NCBI RefSeq assembly: GCF_000698555.1 | Contig: NZ_JFHE01000041.1 | Location: 1 to 47,150 of the forward strand | Direction: 5' to 3' | Origin: Caballeronia grimmiae | GTDB lineage: Bacteria; Pseudomonadota; Gammaproteobacteria; Burkholderiales; Burkholderiaceae | DNA: 47,150 nucleotides | Shown here: piece by piece, positions 25,045 to 33,024 of the stretch | How the letters are laid out: each line of letters begins with the position of its first letter | How positions within the stretch are numbered: position 1 is the stretch's first letter | Translations under genes and position numbers: made by a program | Notes under the pieces: generated by a model | Database searches by the model: none | Seen by the model: only the letters and a program-made list of their open reading frames with translations | What the model was told of the DNA's origin: nothing

Positions 25045-26601
25045 ATGACGTTCTGGAATCTGTATTTCATCAGCAAGCTGGCTTTGTTCTCGACCGGCCA
25101 CCTGAAGCCGCTGTGGCTCGCGAACATCGGCTTCGCGCTGGCGCTCGCGATGAGCGCGCCGCTGCGTTCGCGGCTGTGGCGCGCCGTGCGGCTGATCGCG
25201 GGGCTGGCCGTCGGCTTGCCGCTGATGTATCGCGAGGCGAACGTGCCGCCGTTCGGGCGCATCGTCGCGGAGTTCGGCAACCTGAGCACGTTCAGCTTCG
25301 GCTACTGGCTCGAATTGCTGCCGCGCTTTCTTCCGCCGATGCTGGTCGGCATCGCGCTGTGCGGACTGTTGGTGTACATGATCATCAATCGATGGCTGCG
25401 CGTCGCGACCTTCGTGATGCTCGCGCTCTTCGTGCTGCCGGTGTGGCAAGGCGCAAATGCGGTGCTGGCGCGCATCCATGCCGCGCCGGTGCAGGCAAGC
25501 GCCGTTGCAACTAATGGTCCGTCCGCCGGACCGCTGGACTACAACGCGACGCTCGCGGCATTCCGGGCGAAAGAATCGCAGCGGCAGGTGAGCTTCGGCC
25601 ATGCGTCGGCCAATGCGAGCGAGCAGTTCGATGTCATCGTGCTGCATATCTGCTCGCTGTCGTGGGACGACCTCGATGTATCGAAGGCGCGCAATCATCC
25701 GTTTCTGTCGCACTTCGATTATCTGTTCACCAACTTCAGCACGGCAGCGAGTTACAGCGGCCCGGCGGCGATTCGCGTGCTGCGTGCGTCCTGCGGTCAG
25801 GAAGCGCACGCGGACCTGTACAAGGATGCGCCCGCGCAATGTCATCTGATGGCCGATCTGGCGCAGGCGGGCTACACGCCGCAAGTGACGTTCAATCACG
25901 ACGGCCACTTCGACAACTTCACGCAACTCGTGAAGGACAACGTGGGCGTGCCGAACGTGCCGTTCGTCTCGAACGCCGCCGCGCCCGTCGCGATGCACGC
26001 ATTCGACGGCTCGCCGATCATGGACGACTACGGCACGCTCGCGAACTGGTATGCGCAGCGCGCGCAGACGCCGGGGCCGGTGGCGCTGTACTACAACACG
26101 ATCAGCCTGCACGACGGCAACCGGCTCCCGAACAGCAAGCTGTCGAGTCTCGAGTCGTATCCCGTCCGCGTGAACAAGCTGATGAGCGACTTCGACAAGT
26201 TCGCGGACCTGATCGCGCAATCGGGACGTCGCGCGGTGATCGTGTTCGTGCCCGAGCATGGCGCGGCGCTGCGCGGCGACAACAATCAGGTCGCGGGCCT
26301 GCGTGAGATTCCGACCCCGAGCGTGATTCACGGTCCCGTCGGCGTGCGGCTCGTGGGCTTCGCGGGCAATCATGGGCCGACGACCGTCATCGATCAGCCG
26401 ACCGGGCATCTCGCGGTCGCGCAACTGCTGTCGAATCTGGTAGCGGATAGTCCGTTCAAGCCGGGTGTGACGCTGTCGCAGTACGCGTCGAAGTTGCCCG
26501 AGACGCAGATGATCGGCGAGAACGAAAGCACCGTGACGATGAAAACAGCCACGGGTTATGTCGTGAAGACCCCGGATGGCGTGTGGGTGGAGCAGAAATG
26601 A
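25045..26601 (+). CDS. bcsG: BcsG, cellulose phosphoethanolamine transferase
   Basis: A 518-residue inner-membrane enzyme that adds phosphoethanolamine to cellulose. The N-terminal 150 residues contain about four to five membrane helices (WLANIGFALALAMSA, WLELLPRFLPPMLVGIALCGLL, VATFVMLALFVLPVW). The periplasmic domain is alkaline-phosphatase-like: the nucleophile Ser is in AASYSGPAAIRVLRASCGQ at about residue 238, and zinc/structural residues fall in FNHDGHFDNF and VFVPEHGAALRGDN. These segments are nearly those of E. coli BcsG, so the product is expected to be pEtN-cellulose rather than plain cellulose. A 55-base gap separates it from bcsA, the largest in the operon, and its stop overlaps the bcsR start. 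Confidence 0.94.
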   Translation: MTFWNLYFISKLALFSTGHLKPLWLANIGFALALAMSAPLRSRLWRAVRLIAGLAVGLPLMYREANVPPFGRIVAEFGNLSTFSFGYWLELLPRFLPPMLVGIALCGLLVYMIINRWLRVATFVMLALFVLPVWQGANAVLARIHAAPVQASAVATNGPSAGPLDYNATLAAFRAKESQRQVSFGHASANASEQFDVIVLHICSLSWDDLDVSKARNHPFLSHFDYLFTNFSTAASYSGPAAIRVLRASCGQEAHADLYKDAPAQCHLMADLAQAGYTPQVTFNHDGHFDNFTQLVKDNVGVPNVPFVSNAAAPVAMHAFDGSPIMDDYGTLANWYAQRAQTPGPVALYYNTISLHDGNRLPNSKLSSLESYPVRVNKLMSDFDKFADLIAQSGRRAVIVFVPEHGAALRGDNNQVAGLREIPTPSVIHGPVGVRLVGFAGNHGPTTVIDQPTGHLAVAQLLSNLVADSPFKPGVTLSQYASKLPETQMIGENESTVTMKTATGYVVKTPDGVWVEQK

Positions 26602-26858
26602 GCGACACGATGAGGCGTTCGGTTCCTTCGAAGGCGGCGCGCGCAGTGCATGACGTCGACGCGCTGGCGCAAAAGCTGCCGGGGCTCGACGCCGCGCGCT
26701 ACTTCGACTCGCAAGCCGACGAGGAATATCGCGCCGCACTCACGCGCTGGCCGGTGATGGCGCGCCTGATGAAGCTCGCGCCTTGCGAGACGGTTTTTTC
26801 GGACGAGGTCGCGGAGCCGCTTATCGCCGTCGAAAACGCGCCTGCCGCTTCTCCTTGA
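26598..26858 (+). CDS. bcsR: BcsR-like small cellulose regulator
   Basis: An 86-residue protein. The middle, LPGLDAARYFDSQADEEYRAALTRWPVMARLMK, is the BcsR/YhjR signature (E. coli: Asp-rich segment, then ALKRWPLL). E. coli BcsR forms a complex with BcsQ and is needed for cellulose secretion. Here it is the last gene of the operon, overlapping bcsG by ATGA, whereas in E. coli bcsR comes first and next to bcsQ. The final 13 codons (26821-26858) lie antisense to a remnant of an enoyl-CoA hydratase gene, so the C-terminus after about residue 74 is probably a fortuitous extension rather than conserved sequence. Confidence 0.82.
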   Translation: MSDTMRRSVPSKAARAVHDVDALAQKLPGLDAARYFDSQADEEYRAALTRWPVMARLMKLAPCETVFSDEVAEPLIAVENAPAASP

Positions 26859-26940
26859 ACGGCTCGCGTCCCTCGCGGGTATCTTCGGTCACGAAGCGGA
26901 TCGTCTAAGGATCGCGCTCGTATCGGATCGTCTCTTCCAT
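26821..26940 (-). pseudogene. C-terminal remnant of an enoyl-CoA hydratase (crotonase) gene
   Basis: Read on the minus strand from 26940, this gives MEETIRYERDP, a stop (TAG), then TIRFVTEDTREGREPFKEKRQARFRRR and a final TAA at 26821-26823. The phrase RYERDPxTIRF...TEDTREGxxAFKEKRxxRF is a typical C-terminus of crotonase-family enoyl-CoA hydratases. The TAG replaces what is usually a Tyr codon (one base change from TAC). Upstream on the minus strand (to about 27045) I cannot recognise further hydratase sequence, so only a stub of about 40 codons is left. It overlaps the 3' end of bcsR on the opposite strand, suggesting the cellulose operon abuts the scar of a deleted gene. Confidence 0.72.
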
Positions 26941-27212
26941 AGGCATGTTCGACGTGCATCGGCAGACCGTTTTCGCCGGTCACGATCTCAGCGCGACGTT
27001 GCGCCGCGAGGCTAGCCCTAGCCATGCTACATACCGCGTCTGCCAATGATCTTCCGACGGAACCTTCCGGCCGAGTGAGCTCTTTTAGTCGCCGTCAGGA
27101 AAAGTTACCGTCACCCCTCGCCCCTTCCGGTAAAAACAGGGTTTATATGGATGCGATCGAGCGTTCTATCCGCCGATACTCATTCAACAGACCTAATTCA
27201 CCGGAGCAAACG

Positions 27213-27635
27213 ATGGCAAGAGCATTTCTTACTCATCAGCAGATTTTCGATCAAGGCGTCGCTCACCTTCTGAGCCAGGGCGGCGCGTCGCTTTTGCCGC
27301 GCGGAGGCGGGGCGTATCGCGGACGATGCGGCGGCTGCCCGGTCGGCGCGCTCGTGCGTCCGAACGATTACCGCACGTCGATGGAAGGCGTGCCGGTCCG
27401 CTTCGTCATCGCTGAAACGGTGCGCATTCCCGGCTATATGGACGCGGGCGTCGCCGCGCTCAAGCGCGCACTCTTGCGCTCACGCATCAACATCTATTCG
27501 CAAGAGACGATCGAACTGTTGAGCTGCCTTCAGAACGTGCACGATGTCTTCGGCATCTGGGAATGGAACGACCGCCTGCGGTCCATCGCGAGACAGTTCG
27601 GACTGTCGACGCACAGCCTCTTGCGAGCAGCCTGA
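27213..27635 (+). CDS. Uncharacterised small protein, paralogue A (CPxG family)
   Basis: A 140-residue, probably cytoplasmic protein with no signal or membrane segment. It shares a pattern with the next gene: IFxxxxxHLLSQ at the start, a YRGRCGGCPVGALV element (glycine/cysteine-rich, then hydrophobic), an EG a few residues later, and a C-terminal LLxxLQxVHD...WxxRLRSIARQFGL block. I recognise this as a widespread uncharacterised family seen in bacterial and phage genomes, often with the element C-A-I-G-x-L-I. No function is known to me. The ATG at 27213 has GGAG at 27203-27206. A frame extending back to 27024 lacks family similarity. The two paralogues are 16 bases apart and likely co-transcribed. 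Confidence 0.75.
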   Translation: MARAFLTHQQIFDQGVAHLLSQGGASLLPRGGGAYRGRCGGCPVGALVRPNDYRTSMEGVPVRFVIAETVRIPGYMDAGVAALKRALLRSRINIYSQETIELLSCLQNVHDVFGIWEWNDRLRSIARQFGLSTHSLLRAA

Positions 27636-27651
27636 GCGCGCGGAGCGGACG

Positions 27652-28050
27652 ATGAGGAGCAACGACGAAATCTTCGCCACCGTGCGGTCGCATCTGCTTT
27701 CGCAGGCAGCCATTTCCGAAGACGATGGCGGAAGTTGCCGCCTGCGAGGCCGCGACGGACGCCGCTGCGCAATCGGCGTGCTGATCGACGATCGTTACTA
27801 CAGCGAGCGGCTCGAAGGGCTGGGAATCAGCTACTACAAGGCAGGGCAGGACGGCCCACTACTGCAGGCGCTCGCCCTGTCCGGTGTGGATGCGTACGAA
27901 CCGCGCGTCGCGGCGATGCTGCAGGATCTCGAAGACCTGCACGATGCCGCCGAAGTTGACGCGTGGCCGGTCCAACTCGATGCGCTCGCCCGGCGCTATG
28001 GGATAAAGTCGAGCGGATCGCTGGCTCAGCGCGAACTCGCGTGCGCGTGA
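27652..28050 (+). CDS. Uncharacterised small protein, paralogue B (CAIG family)
   Basis: A 132-residue protein clearly paralogous to the preceding gene: DEIFATVRSHLLSQ, then CRLRGRDGRRCAIGVLIDD, YYSERLEG, and the C-terminal block MLQDLEDLHDAAEVDAWPVQLDALARRYGIK. The conserved Cys-x-[IV]-G, His-Asp and Trp...Ala-Arg-x-[FY]-Gly positions are shared by both copies, so they may be structurally or functionally important. The start at 27652 has GGAG at 27642-27645. No catalytic motif of any family I know is evident. The gene ends 17 bases from the convergent ABC transporter ATPase gene. Confidence 0.78.
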   Translation: MRSNDEIFATVRSHLLSQAAISEDDGGSCRLRGRDGRRCAIGVLIDDRYYSERLEGLGISYYKAGQDGPLLQALALSGVDAYEPRVAAMLQDLEDLHDAAEVDAWPVQLDALARRYGIKSSGSLAQRELACA

Positions 28051-28067
28051 GGCGATGCGTGCGACTG

Positions 28068-28865
28068 CTATCCGGTCGTCGCCCGCATCGCACGATATTC
28101 GCGCCGCACGATATCCATCAGCTCCGCCACCGACGTTTCCGCGCTGCGCTGCTCATACGTCACGCGGCCGCGCTGCATCAACATGATGCGGTCCGCGATG
28201 TCGAGCGTTTGCGCGTAGTTGTGCATGATCATGATGATCGAGAGCCCGCCTTTCTCCTTGAGCCGCATGACGAGATCGATGATGAGCGCCGCTTCACGCG
28301 CGCCCATCGCGGCGAGCGGTTCATCGAGCAACAGGATCCTCGCGTTCGAATTCACTGCGCGCGCCACCGCGATCGCCTGACGCTGCCCGCCCGACAGCCG
28401 CTCGACCGGCAGATCCACTGACGGCACGTGAACGCCGATGTCGTCGAGACATTGCGCCGCGCGCTCGCGCATCTGCCGGTGGTCGACGAGACGCAGCAGA
28501 CGCCCCGGCCCCTGCCGCACGATCTCGCGATTGAGGAACATGTTGTGATAGATCGACAACGAGTTCGCGAGCGCGAGATCCTGATACACACATTCGATGC
28601 CGAGCGCGCGCGCGTGATCGACGTTGCGCAGCAGCGTCTCTTCGCCGTGCACGTGCAGCGTGCCGCTCGTCTGCTGATGAAAGCCCGTGAGTATCTTGAC
28701 GAGCGTGGACTTGCCCGCGCCGTTGTCGCCGAGTATGCCGAGAATCTCGCCCTTGCCGAGCGTGAACGATACGCCGTCGAGTGCGGTCACCGCGCCGAAG
28801 CGCTTCACGAGCGTGTCGCCGCGCAGCGCAAGTGAGGAGGGCGCGACTTGCGATGCATCCATCAT
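28068..28865 (-). CDS. Sugar-type ABC transporter ATPase (single-domain, FrcA-like)
   Basis: A 265-residue ATP-binding subunit of a CUT2 (ribose/fructose-like) importer. Walker A is GDNGAGKST (about residues 46-54), the Q-loop lies in ECVYQDLAL, the ABC signature is LSGGQRQAI, Walker B is ILLLDEPLAA and the switch His is in IMIMHNY. Only one nucleotide-binding domain is present, like FrcA, not the tandem double domain of RbsA or MglA (about 500 residues). The protein probably works as a homodimer. The start ATG overlaps the end of the permease gene and has GGAGGACG just upstream. It is the last gene of a three-gene minus-strand operon. Confidence 0.9.
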   Translation of the reverse strand: MMDASQVAPSSLALRGDTLVKRFGAVTALDGVSFTLGKGEILGILGDNGAGKSTLVKILTGFHQQTSGTLHVHGEETLLRNVDHARALGIECVYQDLALANSLSIYHNMFLNREIVRQGPGRLLRLVDHRQMRERAAQCLDDIGVHVPSVDLPVERLSGGQRQAIAVARAVNSNARILLLDEPLAAMGAREAALIIDLVMRLKEKGGLSIIMIMHNYAQTLDIADRIMLMQRGRVTYEQRSAETSVAELMDIVRREYRAMRATTG

Positions 28866-29872
28866 CGTCCTCCTCTGCGCCGGATGCGTCCGACGTGTAT
28901 GTTGAAGATCATCGCGGCAAGAATGGCCGCTCCCAGAATGATGTTGAACGTGAACGCGTTGATGCCGATGAGCGTGAAGCCATCGCTCAGGATGCCGAGC
29001 ACGGCCGCGCCGAGCAGGCCGCCGACGATCGTGCCCGAACCGCCCGTCAGCGGCGTGCCGCCGATCACCGCCGCGGCCACGGCGAGGAACATGATCTGAT
29101 TGCCGCCCGCTTGCGGATCGATGGACGTGATGCGAAATCCTTCGAGAATCCCGGTGAATCCTGCAAGCACCGCGGCGAGCACGAAGTTACCAAGGCGCAG
29201 GCGATTGACGTGAATGCCGGCTTCGCTCGCGCCGAGCGGGTTGGCGCCCGCCGCCTGCGTGTGCAGGCCCCATCGCGTATGACGCAACAACACGTGCATG
29301 ATGGACGCGAGCGCGACCGTCCAGATGATTTCGCTGTATCCCCATGAGCCCATAACCGCCGCGAACCCCGGTGAACCCGGCGTGGCAGCGGGCGTGCCGC
29401 GCGACATCGTGAGCGTGATGCCGTTGATCAGGAACAGCGTGCCGAGCGTCGTGACGAAGGAGGGCAAACGCAGGAACACCGTCACCGCACCATTCAGGAA
29501 TCCTATGATAGCGGCGGCGACGAGTCCTGCTATGACGGCAAGCCACATCGGCGCGCCTGCTTCGTTGGCGAACACCATGATGAACGGGGTGAATGCGAAC
29601 ACCATCCCCGCTGAAAGATCGATGTCGCCACCGATCATCAGCATGATCTCGCCGAACGCGATGATCGCTACCGGCGCGATGAACTGCGACAGGTTGACGA
29701 GGCTCGCGTTGGACAACAGAAAGTCGTGATTGACGATCTGGAAATACGCTGCGAGCAGGATCGCCACGAGCAGGATGCGCAATTCCGCCGCCCAGTGCGA
29801 TGTCCACGCGCCGCGCGGCCGGTCGAGCCGCGCGGGCGTCCGAGCTTCGCCGGATTGCTTGACCGTGTTCAT
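28862..29872 (-). CDS. Sugar-type ABC transporter permease (CUT2/RbsC family)
   Basis: A 336-residue inner-membrane permease with about eight to ten hydrophobic helices. The family signature is seen in AFGEIMLMIGGDIDLSAGMVFA and in the GGTPLTGGSGTIVGGLLGA region near the C-terminus, typical of BPD_transp_2 permeases of ribose/xylose/fructose importers. It ends with FNIHVGRIRRRG, a basic cytoplasmic tail. It overlaps the substrate-binding protein gene upstream and the ATPase gene downstream by a few bases each. One permease gene is enough because such permeases form homodimers. The transported sugar or polyol cannot be deduced. Confidence 0.9.
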   Translation of the reverse strand: MNTVKQSGEARTPARLDRPRGAWTSHWAAELRILLVAILLAAYFQIVNHDFLLSNASLVNLSQFIAPVAIIAFGEIMLMIGGDIDLSAGMVFAFTPFIMVFANEAGAPMWLAVIAGLVAAAIIGFLNGAVTVFLRLPSFVTTLGTLFLINGITLTMSRGTPAATPGSPGFAAVMGSWGYSEIIWTVALASIMHVLLRHTRWGLHTQAAGANPLGASEAGIHVNRLRLGNFVLAAVLAGFTGILEGFRITSIDPQAGGNQIMFLAVAAAVIGGTPLTGGSGTIVGGLLGAAVLGILSDGFTLIGINAFTFNIILGAAILAAMIFNIHVGRIRRRGGR

Positions 29873-30993
29873 TACGATTTGATGGCGCCGCTCATCGGCA
29901 CGATTTGCGGTTTCGTCGTCTTGCCCTCATAGCGCGTCGATGTGTTGAGATACGGCTCGACGGTGCTCTTCGTCACGAACTTGAGACCGGTGTTGACGTT
30001 TGCCGGCCCGACGAGTCCGCCCGAAGCAAGGAACGTGAACGCTTCCATCACGGTGTAGAACCCTTGCACGTACGGTTGCTGGTCGATGGTGAAGTCGAGG
30101 AAGCCTTCGTGAATGAGCTGGGTCGTCTGCGGCAGCAAGTCGAAGCCGCCGCCGTGCACGCCCTTTGACGGCAGGTTCGATTCCTTCATCACTTGCGCGA
30201 CGCCTTGCGTGCTGCCGGCATCGACGGCGAACATTCCCTTAAGGTCCTGATGGCCGAGGAAGAACGCCTTGATCTTCGACAGTTCTTCGTTGACGGTCGC
30301 GCCCGTGGCCACGGTCTGAATGTCGATCTTCTTGCCGGACTTCTTGATGGCGTCGCTCGCGCCGTCGAGACGCGGCTGGATGTTGAGCTGACCGGGCGTC
30401 GCGATGAACAGCGCAACGAGGCCGCTATCGACGAGGCTTACGATGCGCTCGCCCATCTGATAGCCCGACAGATACAGGTCCTGACCGATGTAAGCGAGGC
30501 GCGGGTTCGTCTTGCCGCGCGGGGCGTCGGCGTTGTATGCGAACACCGGGATGCCGGCGTCGAGCGCAGCCTGGATCGGCTTGTCGAATGCGTTCGGATC
30601 GACGATAGGCACGGCGATGGCGTCGGCTTTTGCCGCTATGGCGGAGTTCACCGCGCGGACCATTTCGCCCGCGTCCGAATTCGCCGAACCCGTCCATTGA
30701 TAGTCCATGCCCAACATCGAGCACGCGTCCTGAATGCCGTATTGCGTCGGAACGAAGAACGGGTTCGTCGTGACGTGATTCACGAAGACGATCTTCCAGC
30801 GCTTGTGCTGCGGGAACGCCGCTTCGGCGGCCTGGGCCGAGGAGATCAAGCCGCCCGAGACGCCGCCGGCCGCGCCGAGAAGCGAGAGCGCGGCGCCGAG
30901 CCCTGCGCCTTGCATCAGGCCGCGTCGCGCCGTGCTGACTGGTCCGGTGCCGGTTGCGTTGCCTTCTTGTGAATCGTCCTGCTTCTGCGCCAT
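29872..30993 (-). CDS. Sugar-type ABC transporter substrate-binding protein (peripla_BP_4)
   Basis: A 373-residue periplasmic receptor, first gene of the operon. The N-terminal 55 residues look like a Tat signal: TARRGLMQGAGL twin-arginine region, a moderately hydrophobic stretch with many Gly/Ala, and SAQAAEA as cleavage area. The mature domain is the ribose-binding-like fold: KIVFVNHVTTNPFFVPTQYGIQDA, ADAIAVPIVDPNAFDKPI, and GIPVFAYNADAP. No ligand-specific motif that I know is present, so the substrate (pentose, hexose or polyol) is open. GGAGGAAG precedes the ATG. No regulator or sugar catabolic gene flanks the operon, so its regulation is not shown. Confidence 0.9.
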   Translation of the reverse strand: MAQKQDDSQEGNATGTGPVSTARRGLMQGAGLGAALSLLGAAGGVSGGLISSAQAAEAAFPQHKRWKIVFVNHVTTNPFFVPTQYGIQDACSMLGMDYQWTGSANSDAGEMVRAVNSAIAAKADAIAVPIVDPNAFDKPIQAALDAGIPVFAYNADAPRGKTNPRLAYIGQDLYLSGYQMGERIVSLVDSGLVALFIATPGQLNIQPRLDGASDAIKKSGKKIDIQTVATGATVNEELSKIKAFFLGHQDLKGMFAVDAGSTQGVAQVMKESNLPSKGVHGGGFDLLPQTTQLIHEGFLDFTIDQQPYVQGFYTVMEAFTFLASGGLVGPANVNTGLKFVTKSTVEPYLNTSTRYEGKTTKPQIVPMSGAIKS

Positions 30994-31529
30994 GTCTTCC
31001 TCCGGTCCTGTTTCTGGTTAGGTCCTTCGTCGAACTTGCTATGCACTGGCTGGCAATCGGATTCGTGCTGCAACGGCTGCTTCGGCGGGCGTTTAAGATC
31101 GCGATTTCCGTCTGAATCCCACACTTCGGAATCGACTCGACGCAGCGCCTGAACTTGAATTAGGCAAACTATATGCAGGGCGTTTGCGCGTTTCGATTAG
31201 CGTTTTCCCGGTACAGGAGAGGGCAATAGTCTTGCTAATCGATTACGTTCTGAGTAGGGCGTAGCTGGGTTTTCGGCTGCTCACGCTGCCGGTTGTAGCG
31301 AAGTGAAAGCCTGCGCTGGCCAGAGGGCATCTTCCGGCGGACTTCGTCAAACGAAACGATATGGATTCCTGATCGGATGGCGAGCCGGGGTTGATGGAAG
31401 CCGGCGAGTCGGGGCAAGAAGCGCAACTGCGTTACGATGCGTTCTATATGTAGCGATAAGCAAGGCGTGCGCGCGATCGAAGTGCTCCTTCGACGCGTGC
31501 ATGAAATGCCGAGCCAACCCGAAGGTGCC
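30994..31529. other. Divergent intergenic region between ABC operon and MFS gene
   Basis: About 535 bases that should carry two divergent promoters. I see no gene with a credible start and protein similarity. On the minus strand a TATAGT hexamer at about 31161-31166 could be a -10 for the ABC operon, but the matching -35 is poor. The 3' part, from 31437, is open in the MFS reading frame and could belong to that gene if an earlier start is used. Confidence 0.4.
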
Positions 31530-32936
31530 ATGCGACAACTGGACGACGAGAAAGCGAACGGGAGTGCGACATACCGCCCCCAACATACCGATAGCCTCGC
31601 CCACGAAAACCGCGAATCAGCGATAGATGAAGAGCATGACGCGTCCGCAGTCGGCCGCACAGGGCCGCTGAACGAAGCGGCGCTTCTCGGTCGCAAGACC
31701 CCGCCGTGGCCGGATTCCGCAGCGGCGAATCCGGGACATCACGCGCCTGGCGGCAAGCGAAGCGTGGTGCGCGCGCTTGCCGGTCTGCTGGTCGGCTATG
31801 CGTTTCTCATCGTGGGGAATGGTCTTTTTCAGACGCTTATTCCGCTGCGCGTGCTGCAATCAGGCGCGTCGACGCTGGTCATTGGCCTGATCCAGTCGGG
31901 TTATTACGCGGGCTTCATATTGGGTGCGTTCATCAATCGAAGGCTGATCGATCGCATCGGCCAGCATCGGACCTTCGTTGCATTCTCGGCGGCAGCGTCG
32001 ATCCTCGCGCTTGCGTTCGGCGCCGCAGAATCGCCGTGGACGCTCGGCTTCATTCGCCTGCTCACAGGCATGGCGTTCATGGGACTGTACACGTCCGTCG
32101 AAAGCTGGCTGAACGGCACCGTCGAGAATGAAAAGCGCGGTCAGGTCTTCGGCTTGTACGCGGCCATCAACTACCTCGCGGTAGGCAGCGGCCAGTTTCT
32201 ATTGAACGTGGGTGGCGGATCGGCGGCGCATCAGTTCTCGATCGCCGCAGCGCTTTTCGCGGCGGCCGTCATGCCGGTGACGCTCATGGAAGGGTGGCCC
32301 GTCAAGGTCGACGACTCGAACCTCGATCGCGTGCCGGCGCGCAGTTGGAAAGAGAGCCTGCAGGAGATGATGGTAGCGACGCCGCTTGCCGTGCCGGGCT
32401 GCATTCTTGCGGGGTTCATCTATAGCAACTTTTATTCGCTCATGCCGGTGTATCTGGATCGAACCGGCTTTTCGACACATGATCTCGCGACATTCATGGG
32501 CGTCGCGCTCATCGGTGCGCTCCTTCCGCAGTTCCCGATGGGTCGTCTTTCGGATCGGATCGACCGGCGGCGACTCGTTTATTACACAGCGGCTATTTCG
32601 GCGTTGCTGAGTCTCTTGCTGTTCACCCTGAACTTTCGGATCGTCACGTGGTGCGCAACACTGGCTTATGTCGCCGTGACGTTCACGCAATATGGGCTGA
32701 TCGTATCGCATGTGCAGGATCGCACCGAGTCGCATCTGCGAGTCGCGGTGTCGGCGATGCTGCTCGTGCTCTTCTCGCTTGGAGGGATGATCGGTCCGAC
32801 GCTGGCTTCGGCGCTGATGACGCTCACTGGTCCGCGCGGACTGTTCCTGTTCAATGCGCTTTCGTGCGTACTGTTGGCGCTGAGCGCGAGGCGTGCGCTT
32901 CGTTTGGGGACGGAAACATCGGCGGCGGGCATATAG
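31530..32936 (+). CDS. MFS transporter, YcaD/UMF2-like
   Basis: A 468-residue major facilitator with twelve predicted membrane helices. The first begins near residue 78 (ALAGLLVGYAFLIVGNGLFQTLIPL) after an unusually long hydrophilic N-terminal tail. The motif ESWLNG after the fourth helix (LYTSVESWLNGTVENEKRGQVFGLYAAINYL) is characteristic of the YcaD-like group, for which no substrate is firmly known to me. The start is uncertain: ATG 31530 has AAGGTG upstream, ATGs at 31437 and 31506 are also open, and a start closer to the first helix is possible. It is convergent with the DddP-like and GbcB-like genes, so it may serve uptake or efflux for that catabolic region, but this is positional inference. 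Confidence 0.8.
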   Translation: MRQLDDEKANGSATYRPQHTDSLAHENRESAIDEEHDASAVGRTGPLNEAALLGRKTPPWPDSAAANPGHHAPGGKRSVVRALAGLLVGYAFLIVGNGLFQTLIPLRVLQSGASTLVIGLIQSGYYAGFILGAFINRRLIDRIGQHRTFVAFSAAASILALAFGAAESPWTLGFIRLLTGMAFMGLYTSVESWLNGTVENEKRGQVFGLYAAINYLAVGSGQFLLNVGGGSAAHQFSIAAALFAAAVMPVTLMEGWPVKVDDSNLDRVPARSWKESLQEMMVATPLAVPGCILAGFIYSNFYSLMPVYLDRTGFSTHDLATFMGVALIGALLPQFPMGRLSDRIDRRRLVYYTAAISALLSLLLFTLNFRIVTWCATLAYVAVTFTQYGLIVSHVQDRTESHLRVAVSAMLLVLFSLGGMIGPTLASALMTLTGPRGLFLFNALSCVLLALSARRALRLGTETSAAGI

Positions 32937-33024
32937 CGCTGTGGTTTGCTTTGCGCGCGGAGTAACCGATATGGCTTGCGCGTCGTCGCGACGAGTACGT
33001 CTCGACGTTCCAATTCGATGAAGT

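Noticed and set aside
27213..28050. Toxin-antitoxin pair
   Set aside because: The two proteins are paralogues of similar size with no toxin or DNA-binding motif. The spacing alone is not evidence.
31235..31696. 153-codon minus-strand frame between the ABC operon and MFS gene
   Set aside because: It has no protein similarity, overlaps the MFS start region and has no ribosome site.
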